From: Macrothele yani
Lineage: Eukaryota > Arthropoda > Arachnida > Araneae > Macrothelidae
Length of the DNA: 64,000 bases
Direction of reading: 5' to 3'
Assembly: GCA_039090855.1 (NCBI GenBank)
Contig: CM076996.1
Location: 45,660,469 to 45,724,468, forward strand
Under the pieces are notes generated by a model. That model ran no database searches. It was not told where the DNA came from and worked only from the letters and a program-made list of their open reading frames with translations. How positions within the stretch are numbered: position 1 is the first letter of the stretch; each line of letters opens with the position of its first letter. Of this stretch, positions 21,145 through 32,976 are shown piece after piece. A program made the position numbers and the translations under genes.

Positions 21145-21600
21145 CGAGTAATATGTAATAGAGATCGAAAACGAACAAAACACAACGAAGGAGATACAGG
21201 CTCACCTGTTGTCCAGTGACACCCTTCGATCAGCACTGCATAAACAGACTACAGGACCAAGTCCTTTGAAGGGGATAAGTCTACTCCGCACCGTAAACAT
21301 ACACTGCGTGCAGGGTGGACTTATCCCCTTCAGCCCGAATCTGTTTGTGCAGTGCTGGTGGAAGGGTGCAGTGCTGGTGGAAGGGTGCAGTGCTGGTGGC
21401 AGGGTGCAGTCCTCAGTGCGAAGTCCTCTGAAGGGGATAAGTCCACTCTGCACCGTAAACATGCATTGCGGTGCGGTGTGAACTTATCCCCTTCAGCCTG
21501 AGTCTGTTTATGCAGTGTTGATGGAAGCGTGCCACTGGATGACAGCTGAGACTATCTCCGTAACATTTTGTTCTTTTTGTTATCTCTATTACATATTACG
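21145..21600. repeat. ~455-bp foldback palindrome with inner repeats
   Basis: Outer arms 21145-21251 and 21501-21600 are inverted copies: GTAATATGTAATAGAGAT at the left edge and its complement at the right, then the GATCAGCACTGCATAAACAG region against its complement. Inside, TGAAGGGGATAAGTC at about 21267 and 21432 and its complement GACTTATCCCCTTCAG at about 21311 and 21482 make nested inverted and direct copies. Three 18-bp units (TGCAGTGCTGGTGGAAGG) stand at about 21351-21404. No coding content. Confidence 0.8.
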
Positions 21601-23580
21601 CATAATTTTTTATATCATGCGTTTCTTTTTACTGTTGCTAATTATCATCAACACCCCTTTACAGCTGTAAAACCGGTTTGGGCTGGTCAGAATGTACGTA
21701 GTCCTTCAGTTTTAGACAGCAGTGCATATAATCATCAACCGATTTATCTATTAACACATACACATTTACTGCTTGGCAAATCTGAAGAAACACTTGACAT
21801 CCAGTTTAGAAAAGTCTATAAAATCTGTTACATTCAAAATAAGTTTTCATTTAAAAGGAAAGAAAAAGGGAAAAACATTGAAGACAATTTAAATGTGAAA
21901 AAATGTGTTTTGAAATATCCCAATTCAAAGCACATAGCTATCAAATTATAAATCTTCCAGGCACTTCCTGCGCGACAGGTAGCTTTTTTGTACAATAAAC
22001 CAGGAAAAATACACCCCTTGAGTAAGCTGAGTGAATTTACTTATAGTTGCACACATGACAATTTTCATGTTTCATTGCAATTCAGAGGGAGAGTATTTTA
22101 AGTGTTTGAATTTTCTACGTGGTTTGCAAACATGCACGCAGCATGAAAATGATTTTCCTCTTGTATCTGTTTTATCCTAGAGCGAGGAACAAAAAAGTAG
22201 AATGCATGTATAAGAATTATATCGCTACTCTCTTCTTATATAGATATGAACACAACTTTTTTACGGAAATACAGAACGTTTCAGCTTCATGATTGCAATA
22301 AACAGCCGATGCTGAATTCGCACACTTTAATTAAATTTCGGCAATTTTAATTTTTTTTATTATAGCTTATCATGAAATATTTATTCCAAAATTTACAAAA
22401 CATGATATATGCCGTTTCTAGGCAAAACTAAAAAAGCCACTTTATGTACATTTACACCAGGTTATTGCAGTAAGCAAAATCTAAACTACGAAAGGAATTC
22501 TGCTTAGGGCACTCTTTTTTAGTGGAAAGATCTTACCCTCTTTTCTTATCTATTTCTTTCCAGATGAAGTGCTGCATCACACTAAATATTGTTTACGTGA
22601 AAACTAAACATAAAATGTAACTTTAGTTTAAGGGATCGCAAAAGATTTTATTTCTTAAACACTCAGCCTACAAGTCGGATACTTTATGCGAAAGAATTGT
22701 ATCCATGAAAAAATGACAATTTTCAGAACTGCTGTAAAAAGGTTAATGTTACCTCTCCCATAACACACATTTGCTTTCAGATTAGACTATTTGACTAAAA
22801 TGACAGGAAATAACAGAAACAACAAACGGGTCACCGGGTCTATGAAAATTTTACAATAAAAAGTACAATACATATTTTAAGGTCCTTTTTGGTATTCAGC
22901 TTCCCTCTAGGACCAGATTCACTTGGAAGTTACCAGAATTTAAGCAGCAATTTACAAAAGCACTAATCTTACCTTACTGCATGATTAGATCGACAAAATT
23001 TTACAAATTACTTAAAGTAAAACAATAAGAAATGATATTTTAAAACTTCTGAAACAGGCAACCCTAAAAATTGCTGTATCTCATAATTTTTAGAAGGTAG
23101 CTGATGTGCGAAGGTGTAAACAAATGGAACCAAATTAAAATGGCCTTATTTCATTTGAAGTTTTTGACAATGCTGCGAAAAAATCATCTTATGTTTCTCA
23201 AAGTGAGATATTTTGCATCGATTTTTCATTAAAATGGAAGAAAAAATAAAGTTTATCAGTTTAATAAAGGCCAGCAATCGGATCTCTAAAAGATATTTTT
23301 AAAGTTTTGGTAGAAAACATTAAGAGAGATTTTACAAGTGATTAATCAAATGATATCTTATAAGTTCTGCTGAGCACATCGATAAAGAAAAACATTGAAA
23401 ATTCTCCATTTGAAAAAATGATTTACATTTTGCTACTGAGGTATATTCAAAAGAAATATTTCATAAAACATCTTTTCCTTCCTGTTTTTCCTAAATGGAT
23501 CCAAACGTTTGTTCTCTCAATGCAAACAGTCAGCGATCTCAAAATGTGCCCAATGTATCGATGCTAGAATGTGGTATGTA
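21601..23580. other. AT-rich non-coding
   Basis: Long unique-looking DNA. The open frame at 21568-21951 has no family character. Nothing else seen. Confidence 0.5.
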
Positions 23581-24507
23581 CCAGGGGCATCCTGAAAGTA
23601 ATGCCTCCTCAATAACTTTTGAAATTTTGAAATGATTTAAATGAAACTGCGCTGACATGTACTATAATATGTTACTAATGTGGGAAAAAATTATTTTGAG
23701 AATCGGAAATAAAGATCATGAAGGACAGAGAGAAATAGCGAGCCGTAATTGAACTCCTGGAAAAAGAGAGATGCGAGGCTCGAGAAATCGACAGAAGACT
23801 CCTGGCGGTGTATGAAGCTGCCACAATCTGTATCAGTAATTTACGAAAATGGGTGAAGAGGTTTCGAGAGGGAGAAAGTTGTTCAGTGTCGGACAAGCAA
23901 TGGAGTGGAAGACCCGCAACTGCTGTGACAGATGCCAACAGGCAACGAGTGAAACACCTCATCACAGTTGATCGTTGTGTCAACATCCAGGAGTTGCAAC
24001 CATAAACAGCGCTCACTATGGGCAGACATTGAAGAAGCTAAAGGAAGCTATCAGAAGGAAAAGACGTGGCATTCCACTTCATAGTGTTGTTTTACACCAT
24101 GATAACGCACGTCCCCACATCTCAATAGAGACTTCACAGGCTATTGCCAAAATGGGATAGACGGTGATCCCCCCCCCCTCCCCTACAGCCCTGATTTTAC
24201 TTCCTCAGGCTTTTCCCTGTTTGCCCCTTTGAAAAACATCCTTAGTGGGGAACGTTTCGACGATGTGACAGACGTTAAACTGGCTGTGAATTCATGGGTG
24301 AAACGACAGCCTCAGGAATTTTTCCAAAATGGATTTTACCAATGGATTTAAAGATGACGGAAATGTTTAAAAAGTAATGGGCAATACTTTGAATAGGTTA
24401 GCATTATTAACAATATGCCCAAGTATTTTGCCACCGAGTTTCACACTTTTGCTGCTACAAATAAAGATCCTACGAGGGACGAGGCATTACTTTCAGGATG
24501 CCCTTTG
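23581..24507 (+). pseudogene. Internally deleted mariner
   Basis: TIRs CCAGGGGCATCCTGAAAGTA (23581) and, reversed, CAAAGGGCATCCTGAAAGTA (24507) are flanked by TA at 23579-23580 and 24508-24509. The length is 927 bp, about 350 bp short. An HTH remnant (LRKWVKRFREGESCSVSDKQ) leads to a deletion near 24005. The catalytic end then reads LHHDNARPHISIETSQAIAK (second Asp), YSPDFTSSGFSLFAPLKNIL (the third Asp of YSPDLAPSD replaced by Gly) and WVKRQPQEFFQNG. The first catalytic block is deleted. Non-autonomous. Confidence 0.85.
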
Positions 24508-24509
24508 TA

Positions 24510-25099
24510 CATAGCGTTGGGTTCAGTCAGCAATAAATATTTGAAAATGCTAATATTTGAATTTTGATATGGCTAAGAACCTCCAATCTTTACCTCACCG
24601 ATATCAGATATTTCCGATTAAGGACTATTACATATATTAAGTTTCTTAATTTGGTAGTTTTTTCAGGGAATTTTCAGAACAACAATTTGAATCCGAGGCT
24701 AGAAAAAGTCATCCTTATATTCAGTGCCAGGGGAATGTGGGGAACTAACACCGTAGGGTAAATACAATTGTTGTTCCTTAACGAGAATTCGGATGCAGAC
24801 ATCCATACCAAATAGCTAGTCATCTGAACCCCCTGCCTGCGAAGGTCGCGTATACCAAGAAGCTGAAAATGTTTGCTGATGCACTTCTGGTCTCAAATGT
24901 CGAGAGAAATGAAAAATCCCGGTACGCGAATTAAAAAAAAAAAAAATTTAGAGTGAAAGATGTCATGCCCATAAATTTTAAATTTTGATGTTATGAATTT
25001 AATTATTCAACGTGAAGCAAAATCAAAAATCAGTACTCACAGGACTTTGGAGTTCTGATAACACGAAAAAATAAGAACTGATTTTTGAATTGAGAGTTT
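24510..25099. other. Non-coding
   Basis: Nothing recognised apart from an A-run at about 24933. Confidence 0.45.
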
Positions 25100-25313
25100 T
25101 TTTGTTTTATTGGAGGTTTAACGACCACCGTGAGCAACTCAATGGGCTATAAGCAGTCGCCCGTCTCTAATTTAGGGTCACTGGTTCCAGGGAAGTGAGA
25201 GAGTCAGTGCCGTAAGACAAACACAACATACATACCTCACTGGGATTCGAGCCCGGACCCATCTCGGACGATAAGAAGCCATCGCTTAGACCACTGCGCA
25301 ACCGGAGCGCCAT
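25100..25313 (-). repeat. SINE copy
   Basis: Reverse-oriented copy of the main SINE: a T-rich tail at 25096-25110, GAGGTTTAACGACCACCGTG, the B-box complement GGGATTCGAGCC, and the head complement ending near 25313. Confidence 0.85.
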
Positions 25314-28300
25314 TGCAAGGGGTTACCAGTTTTGATATGATGCGTTTTCTATCGTAAACACCAATATCTCAAATTTTTGATTTTCCCAGTCGGCTGTAAC
25401 ACCGCCCCTTGTAAGTGAAAGCCTGACGTCCAATTTATGACATCATGAACCTCATGTGCGTTTTCCTTGTTCTTCTGCTGACGAGAATACGGAGAACCTG
25501 AACAGATAACATAGCAGATACTTCCATATAGTCGTTGTTTATATTTCGTGTCACAAAACTGACTGGATTAGTGATACAAATATAATTGGTTCGATTAGCT
25601 CCACTTGATCAAAAATCCTGTCAGTTTTGCTGCATAAAATAACCACTGCATGTGAACATCCGCTGTTCTGTCTGTTCAGACTACAAGTGAATCTTTATAT
25701 TCTCGTTAGCAGAAGAGCACTGGAAACAAATAAGCGTCCAACTTACCATGACGTCATGAGCGGGTTGTTAGACTTTCAGTTACTGGGGACGGTGGTGTAC
25801 ACCTTTACGCCATACAAGTTGTGGAATCTGATACACGTTATTTTCCACTCTATGTGGACAGATGCATAGACATTGGGCAAACTTGGACATCAGATTTATT
25901 TTCGCAAGATTACAAACAGGTTGTCACACCGAAGTACTCAAAATCGCATTGATATGCTTAATCCGAAACATCTGATATCCAGTGACGGAGTTACCTGGAT
26001 TTTCGGAAATCAGGATTTCTGATGGAACAAACGTAGTTGTAATTCTCAAATTCATTATCACGTGTGGGAGGAATAGCACGTTTTCGTGGATAACACAAAT
26101 ATTGAAATTACATACATTTTACAAAACTGATTGACTGAGAAATCTATTAAAATACTTATAGAAATACCTGTTTTCCATTTATGGGGTATAGTTAATTGTC
26201 GGGGTGTAGAGTTGCTTAACAAAGACCTAGTACTTAACAGAGTTCGTTTCTTCATAAGAACATATCAAAACATTTCTTACATGCTCTTATGCAAAATAGA
26301 ATTAGCCATGGCTCATGAATAAAAATATTCATGTTACCATATCTTTTAAGTTGCATAAGAAACTTTATGGAACCAGGCGGCGATACTGAGGAGACCTCCC
26401 CGTCATTTTTATACACATTTTTATTTGTGTCAAAATAACTGTACTACGCAGAGAAAAAATGTCACCCCCAACATAAAATGGGAAAAAAATTGAATGCTTT
26501 TCTGGTGTGTTGTGCATGTAATATTTATTCAGTTACACAGTTTGGTCTGTACTGGGACCTCTGACACAATACCTCATCTCAAAGGTTATACAGATATATA
26601 CACATACAATAGACACACAGGTAAAGTTCTTAAAATTTAAGCAAGCTCAGCTTCCCTTCTGCTCTCTGAGCGATTGCATTTTTGCTCTACGTATGACAGC
26701 CATTTCATAACAGTGTAAGAAAAATAGAAAAAGAAAAGAGAATCATACAAGACTTCTTATAAATCTATAACGCGTACTATAACTTAACTTTCATTTTTAA
26801 TTCCTTTCTCTATGTAAATTTGGAGTTCATTTCTCTTTAAGCGTTTTGACCTTAAAGTTATATTTTTCTCGCTCGAGGAATGTTTTTGTGGCATCAGTCT
26901 TAAGGCCAGGGTGAATGACGTGTGTGTGTGTTGACATGATACGAACAACCTATGTAATGTATGGAGCGTGCAACGAAAACTGTTGTGTGGTGTGGATGGA
27001 TTAACGTTGGGTCATGTTGTATATTCACGACCAGCTACATGAAAAGTAATAGTTGTTGTGAGATTTTGAAGCCTCAATATATAAAGGTTGAGTTGCGTTT
27101 AGTGTAAAGTAGACCTGCTAACTATGTTATATGGTGCTGATGATTATCTTCGATGCCTTATTGAACTGAAGTATCTGGATAATAAATAAAGACAGTGATT
27201 TTCGTAAGTTGAATACGACTCTTTTCTGGTCGTTAGGGCGTTTAATTTAGCTCAGTGTATATTTCAGGATTTTGCGTGCTAGCTATCCGGTGCTTAACAT
27301 TAAGGAGATACAGAACTACTGAACGATAGTACGAAGGTAATGTTTACGTGAAGTAAAAACTAATATATCAATAAACATTACAAATCATGGAAACAAAAAC
27401 AGAGGTAGGGTGGTGTTTTCAAAAACTAAAGCATAAATAAAGAGGATCTCTTATGAACTCCAACCTCATTTAACAACTGTACGATGTTTCTAATGCTTTG
27501 TTTCATTTTTAATCAAAGTTAAAAAAATTAGGCTCACTTTTATACGTGCATTAATAAGAATTTGGTTTAAAAAAAGAAGGAAAAGGGAAAATGTTATTTT
27601 AATCTGTTTAAGTCTCATTGTTCTTTTTTTTTTTCGTGTTCTGTTACATACATAAACCGAAAATGTTGTCAAACATAAGAGCAGTAGCCTAGGATTGCTT
27701 ATGAAACACTTGTATAATTGTTTTCAATATTACGTAGTTATGTATTCGTTGTCTGTTGTATGCGTACACATATCTAACCATTGAGATAATTGTATAGAGG
27801 ACAGATTACAGACCAAATTTTGCAATCGAATAAATATTACATACACAGTACACCAGAAAAACAATCAACTTCTTTTTAATTTGCTTTGGGGAGGGGGAAT
27901 TTTTTCTTTGTTTATAGAGTAGGTGTTTTGGCACAAAATAAAAGCATGTATAAAAATCACAGCTGAAGGACCCAGAGACACCTTTGCGCCCGCACCAGCT
28001 AATAAACTTGTCAAAAGTATCCCCCCCCCCCGTCCCCTAGCCTCCAGTCGAAAATTTCTGAATCCGCTAGAACGAAATATTTAGCTGTAGTAAAATATAT
28101 AAAACAAATATCTTTTTACAAAAATGTTAAAAAAGCTGTTCAGGGAAGTGTTTCCCCGGAGAAAACTCAAAACTGCTAATTTTGTCGAAACATGCCTAAT
28201 TTCAATTGTGCTTATTCCTGAAAAGTAAGCGCTGTTAATGAAAAAGGAAGTCAAATACTGAGACTATTTTGCTGCAAAAATTTGGTAACTTCGCAATGTT

Positions 28301-28771
28301 TCTCAAGCTCCATTAGGCAACAATCTCAAAATTGCGCACCTGAAGATAATATTTTTTCACATATAGTGAACGCAGTTTCTTATATAACTAGGGGAAAACT
28401 GAGTCTCTGTTTTTAATATCCTGCGCATAACTTAATCGCCTCCTTGACAGCATACCATTCTTTTTCTGTATAAAATATCCGAATATAAAGAACAAAAACA
28501 TAATGAAACGGTCACATAAAACATCAGAATATCTTTCGGATGGATCAACATTGTGCGTTATTTACTGACTAAACTACTGCGTAGGATTTGTGCGAATGAA
28601 ACATAGCTCCATATACCTGAGAGTCACAAACCCAACTTTTCCACCGAACATTGCAAAGACAACACACATTCTGTCTTTCAGGTGCTTAGTTATTATTTCT
28701 AAATTGTGTTAAATTTATATGCTCTGCATAATCACCCGTTTTTCATCAAATTGTAAAAAACTTGATTTAAG
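25314..28771. other. AT-rich, mostly unique DNA with an LTR-like module
   Basis: No gene recognised. Near 27080-27190 there is a TATA-like ATATATAAAGG followed by AATAAATAAAGACAG, the same promoter-to-poly(A) arrangement as in 2458-3124. It may be LTR debris, or the promoter and leader of an unrecognised gene. A long C-run is at about 28020-28032. Confidence 0.35.
26789..26880. repeat. Dispersed repeat, copy 2
   Basis: Shares CTATGTAAATT, GAGTTCATTTCTCTTTAAGC and CCTTAAAGTTATATTTT-type strings with 7761-7850 and 45253-45330. No coding capacity. Confidence 0.65.
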
Positions 28772-29343
28772 CTACTCCTCGTCCTCGTCCTCATCTTCTT
28801 CAGCAAAACCGGTTGGTTCATCAATGTTAGTGAACTGGATATCATTCTCCCGCTCTGCATTTCTTGGTTGCATCTGAGGAGTAATGTCTTTAGCCGGTGA
28901 ATCCTCATTTCGCTCCCATGGCCGCTGGAACTTAGATTTCTGGATAAAAACAGGAGATTCTTCCTTCTCCATACGTGAAAAATCGATTCTCTGATCTCTT
29001 GGTTTTGTCATACCATTTGAAACATCAGCTGCGTATTCTTCGCGAAGGGCAAACTTCTTCCAATGTGTAGACCGGGACTTTGGGTTTTGGAAGAGATGAA
29101 TCGATGATGAAGCTTCTTCCTGATGACTTTGTTCTGACCGCCACGTTGAATTGAAGCACATTTCTTCCGGAAATGCATCCTGTAAATCGTCGTTTGGTGT
29201 GTATTTTGATGCGAAATTTATGGCGCTCACGTTTTGCTTGGGCGAAAAACTGTTCATTTTCAGTTGGCGGCTTTGTATCTTGGCATGTGCTTTATCCTTT
29301 AGTTTCTTCGGTTCATCACCTTCGTTACGAACATCAGCACTCT
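28772..29343 (-). CDS. Host-like terminal exon, unknown acidic protein
   Basis: On the minus strand a clean acceptor (TTTTCGTATTTCCAG) at about 29344 opens a frame of about 190 codons that ends with TAG at 28772-28774. It starts SADVRNEGDEPKKLKDKAHA, is hydrophilic with many Lys, Glu, Ser and Gln, includes FQRPWERNEDSP, and ends in an acidic run EEDEDEDEE. There is no transmembrane segment or known domain that I recognise; it looks disordered and possibly nuclear. There is no transposon signature, and the frame is open across 572 bp, unlike the surrounding AT-rich DNA. It could be the last exon of the same minus-strand gene as the exons at 34-45 kb, but that is inference. No good poly(A) signal was seen close downstream. 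Confidence 0.55.
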
Positions 29344-29802
29344 GGAAATACGAAAACATAATTTTTATATATTCAGTTTCTGAATTAGGCACATGCTCTT
29401 ACAAATATTTTATGAAAACAAAATTAAGGAAAATATATCAGATCTATATTGAAAGACATGATGGTTCTCAGTACGCAAAATTCCGTAAGCACGTGTTTCA
29501 TCTTATGGAGCAAAGAGCGGTAACATTGTACTCTGCACGGCAGCAGGATTCAGTATCACACTAAAGTAGAAAGGGCGCTCGTACTATCGTGATTCCTTAA
29601 ATGCACGCTAATGACGAAGCACTACTTTAGCGGTAATGCATGCTGTTAGATTTTATACATTCATTAATAATATAAACATCCAGATCGATCTGTCTCTCTC
29701 GAACACTTGACGTCACAGCAACGTCTGAATTGCTGCGCCATCACTTAACGATCAATTCGTGTGTGCTCTCGCAATGTCAAAATGATTTCTTGTTATATAA
29801 TA

Positions 29803-30068
29803 GCACGCGATTATTTTTAGTTGTCAAGGTTATCGCGTGCTAATTTAAAAACATTGGATTATCAATGACTCGAGTTCTGTTTTTACGATCTACAAAATTC
29901 GAATTGAATTCTTAATATCACAGCAAGTTGAGTTTGCACGCGATCACGTTGAGATGTCAAGGTGATCGTATGCCAAATTAAAAACATTGGATTATCAATG
30001 ACCCGAGTTCTATTTATCCGATCTACAAAGTTCGAATTAAAATCTTCATATTACGACAAGTTGCGTTT
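29803..30068. repeat. Two 133-bp tandem units with hairpins
   Basis: Units 29803-29935 and 29936-30068 share TTAAAAACATTGGATTATCA and CGATCTACAAARTTCGAATT. The first unit contains a GCACGCGAT/ATCGCGTGC stem pair about 40 bp apart. Non-coding. Confidence 0.75.
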
Positions 30069-30147
30069 GTATATTAATTAAATTTAGCACAATTCGAATA
30101 TTAATTTGTACGCTTTAATTATTTTTTACTTTTTTAATTTAACTAAA

Positions 30148-30575
30148 TTTCCGAGTTTAGGGCTGATTATATTAAACATTTTGCAAAATATCGATCTATC
30201 TAAAGGCTCTATCCTACAATAAAAACTGAAATCTTGAGATGTTTAAGTGAGCAAGATTGCATCTGAAAGCAGATGTCGCCCCAATAGCACATAGTCGAGA
30301 ATTTAGATAGTTCCGATTTGTAATACCAGATGTCGCATTATTTTGTAGAAAAAGGTTCGGTATGAAGTTTCTAACTAACCGTCGAATAGGACAGTCAGTC
30401 TAAAACAAGCCGTGAAGGGAATAAGAAGTGTGCCAGAGAAAAAGTCATTTAACGCGAAACATCAAAGTAAAAGTTATTAAGGTAAGTTAACACGAAAACA
30501 ACTTTCCGAGTTTAGTGCTGATTATATTACGCATTTTGCAAAATATCGATCTATCTAAACGCTCTAACCTACAAT
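30148..30575. repeat. Spaced 73-bp direct repeat
   Basis: TTTCCGAGTTTAGGGCTGAT to CTCTATCCTACAAT (30150-30222) recurs at 30503-30575 with a few changes. The 280 bp between contain no gene. Confidence 0.7.
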
Positions 30576-30802
30576 TGTTAAACAACAAATATTTTACACA
30601 GAATGTTATTTATCGCGAGGTCTTGTGGAAGACGGAAGTAAGTAACATATAATTTTTAGTTCTAACATGCATGAGTTCTTACTACATAAGTTTTTACTAT
30701 ATTTCCTTACAGAAATCCGATGTATATTTGATTTGTTTTCAATCTGCTTCAATTAAAAATTTCACTCCGTCATAGGACGGGCAACGCAACATTCCCTATA
30801 TA

Positions 30803-32190
30803 CACTGCTGGCCACACAAAATGCAACACCAAGAAGGACACGAGATAGCAAAGCCAGATTTACTGGACACATAACAAAAGATACAGAGACGAAACGATTG
30901 AGCTTACAGGCCCGTGCGACTTGCGGAACACGCAGACATCAATAGTTCGTGTGGCATCCATAGCTGGCAATAACGGCCGCTACACGCCGCAGCATCAAAC
31001 GAAAGAGGCTTTGGATGTGGGCTTGGGGTATGTCGTTCCAGGCTGCTTCCACACTTTGCCTCAGTTCATCAAGCGTAGCCGCGGGTGGTGCTTGCTGGAC
31101 CACTCGGTTGATGACCAGCGACCAGACGTGTTAGATGGGCGACATATCGGGAGAACAGGCGGGCCACGGCATCAATGACACCTGGTGGGCCGTGAAGAAT
31201 TCTGGCACAATGCGTGACACGTCCGGGAGCGCATTGTCCTGTTGAAACGTGGCCGCTGGCAGGTCCTGCAGGTAAGGGAGGACTACAGTCTCCAAAACGT
31301 CGGAGATGGTGAGGTGGCTGTTGAATGTACCGGCGATGCGTACCAGAGGGGTGCGGGTGGCATATCCAATTGCGCCCCAAACAATGACGTCAGGCGACGG
31401 ACCGGTATGGCGATGCATAATGAAGGCGGCATTTAGTCTCTCACCGCTGTGCCGCCACACGCGGATCTGGATTCGCGTTAGAAGCAGGCAAAAGCTGGAT
31501 TCGTTGGAGAAGACCATGTCGTGCCATTCCGTAGTCAAGTGCCCACTGCCGCCGCACTCGCCGGTGGTGTAACGTCAATGTTAATCGGAGCAATGGGCGC
31601 CGTGCGACAAGTCCCAGCTCCTGCAGACAACGTCGAACGGTACGTGGTGACAGAGGTTGTTTGCGCAACACACCCTAATTCCTGCGCTAACGTTTATGAT
31701 GTGGCGGTGCGAGCTGTCAATGCCCGCCGCACAACATGCCAGTCCCCTCGTTCGGTGGTGTGCTGCGGCTGCGGCAATCGCTCACATCGGTCCGTCAGTG
31801 CCTCCTGCACCCACCGAATCCATACTCGCCTCACTGTGGCTGGATGTCATCCGACACGGGCGCCGATGTCTCGGTACGACAAACCGCTGTCGCGATAAGC
31901 CACTATTCGTCTTCTGTCGACCTCCGAAACGTGCTGAAATGACTGCTGTATTCTGCGATGATACATCAGGAAGCTTCCCACGCACAGATCCGGCAGCACA
32001 ACTATAAGAATGGTGCACCTTCTGTGCACCATTCTTATAGTGCTTCTCGGTGGCGTTCCGGCCGCACATGATTTGCAGATGCCCTGCAATGCTAATCGTT
32101 TGCATGTCCTCTCGCGGGCGACGCATACTGCGAATTTCAGGCCAATCGGGTGCTTCCTTCTTGCTGTTGCATTTTGAGTGGCCAGCAGTG
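30803..32190 (-). mobile_element. Tc1-like element family G, copy 2
   Basis: TIRs CACTGCTGGCCACACAAAAT (30803) and, reversed, CACTGCTGGCCACTCAAAAT (32190) lie between TA at 30801-30802 and 32191-32192. The frame 31131-31538 (minus) is the best catalytic stretch of the family: WHDMVFSNESSFCLLLTR (first Asp changed to Asn), RHTGPSPDVIVWGAIGYATR, FQQDNALPDVSRIVPEFFTA (second Asp) and SPDMSPI followed by a stop where Glu is expected. The C-terminal region RRVAAVIAS is at about 30965. The HTH half is at 31441-32090 in other frames (YRDSGLSYRDIGARVG near 31850). A perfect 18-bp hairpin at 32001-32041 is absent from copy 1. Confidence 0.9.
32001..32041. repeat. Perfect 18-bp hairpin
   Basis: Left arm 32001-32018 (ACTATAAGAATGGTGCAC), loop CTTCT, right arm 32024-32041. 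The related element at 4220-5587 has only the right-arm sequence, so the left arm is an added inverted copy. Confidence 0.9.
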
Positions 32191-32976
32191 TATTAATATT
32201 TATTTAAAGCCTAAAATCAACCGTCCTAGAACGCTGGTTTATATTATACGGAGAATTTTTGCTACTTAGGATCCTCAACAAAAATCTCATATGCTGGAAG
32301 GTTCACCATGTCAAAGGTTTAAAGCTTTTTCTCATAACTCAGCGCAGTTTTGGTTGGCACGAGGTCTTTTAGAGGAATACCAATCCTCGTGAGAAAGGCA
32401 ATTCGGGAATTTTGCTAAAAGCTTTTAGCCAACAACGTGCCTCTTTCATGTGGTTAGATCTCTCGCTGCATAGCCCAGAATTCTGCTTGAAAAGAAGGAA
32501 ATAGTTGATCAGTCTTAGGATACATCCGGGCAAGAGAAGCCGTGAAATGAATTTACGCAGAGATTGTCGCTGCCTGCAAAGCGGAAAATTCTAAACTAGC
32601 AGACGAATTTCTGGCTATGGAAAACCAGTGAAAAGCCGAGGAAATGATGGAGCGATGACCAGCGACGTCCGCAATCTCCATTAATTGTAGTAGGAGAATT
32701 TTCATACAGGTGACCCAACGCCAGCGTTCTTTAAGTCCTGTGCAATCAGGAGATCAATAAATATACTGTGCGGTTCACACAACCAGTCAAAAGTACAAGC
32801 GGCCATAACCCGTAGCAGATCAATGCTTCATATACGAGACCACTACCACCACTTGCTGAAGCAGTTGAATGCTGGCATGTTGGATCCTTGGCTTCATGTC
32901 GCTTCCGCCAGAATTTCACTCAACCATGAATGCAAAAACCGTGAACTTTTCTAACGGCCTGTGAAGACATGACGTA
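32191..32976. other. Non-coding between two Tc1 elements
   Basis: Nothing recognised. Base composition is less AT-rich than at 22-28 kb, and short open stretches show no family motif. Confidence 0.4.

Noticed and set aside
21568..21951. 127-codon open frame
   Set aside because: The first part overlaps the foldback arm, the composition is that of AT-rich DNA, and no splice or domain signal is present.
29151..29564. 137-codon plus-strand frame
   Set aside because: It is the antisense of the host-like exon at 28772-29343 and has no own signals.
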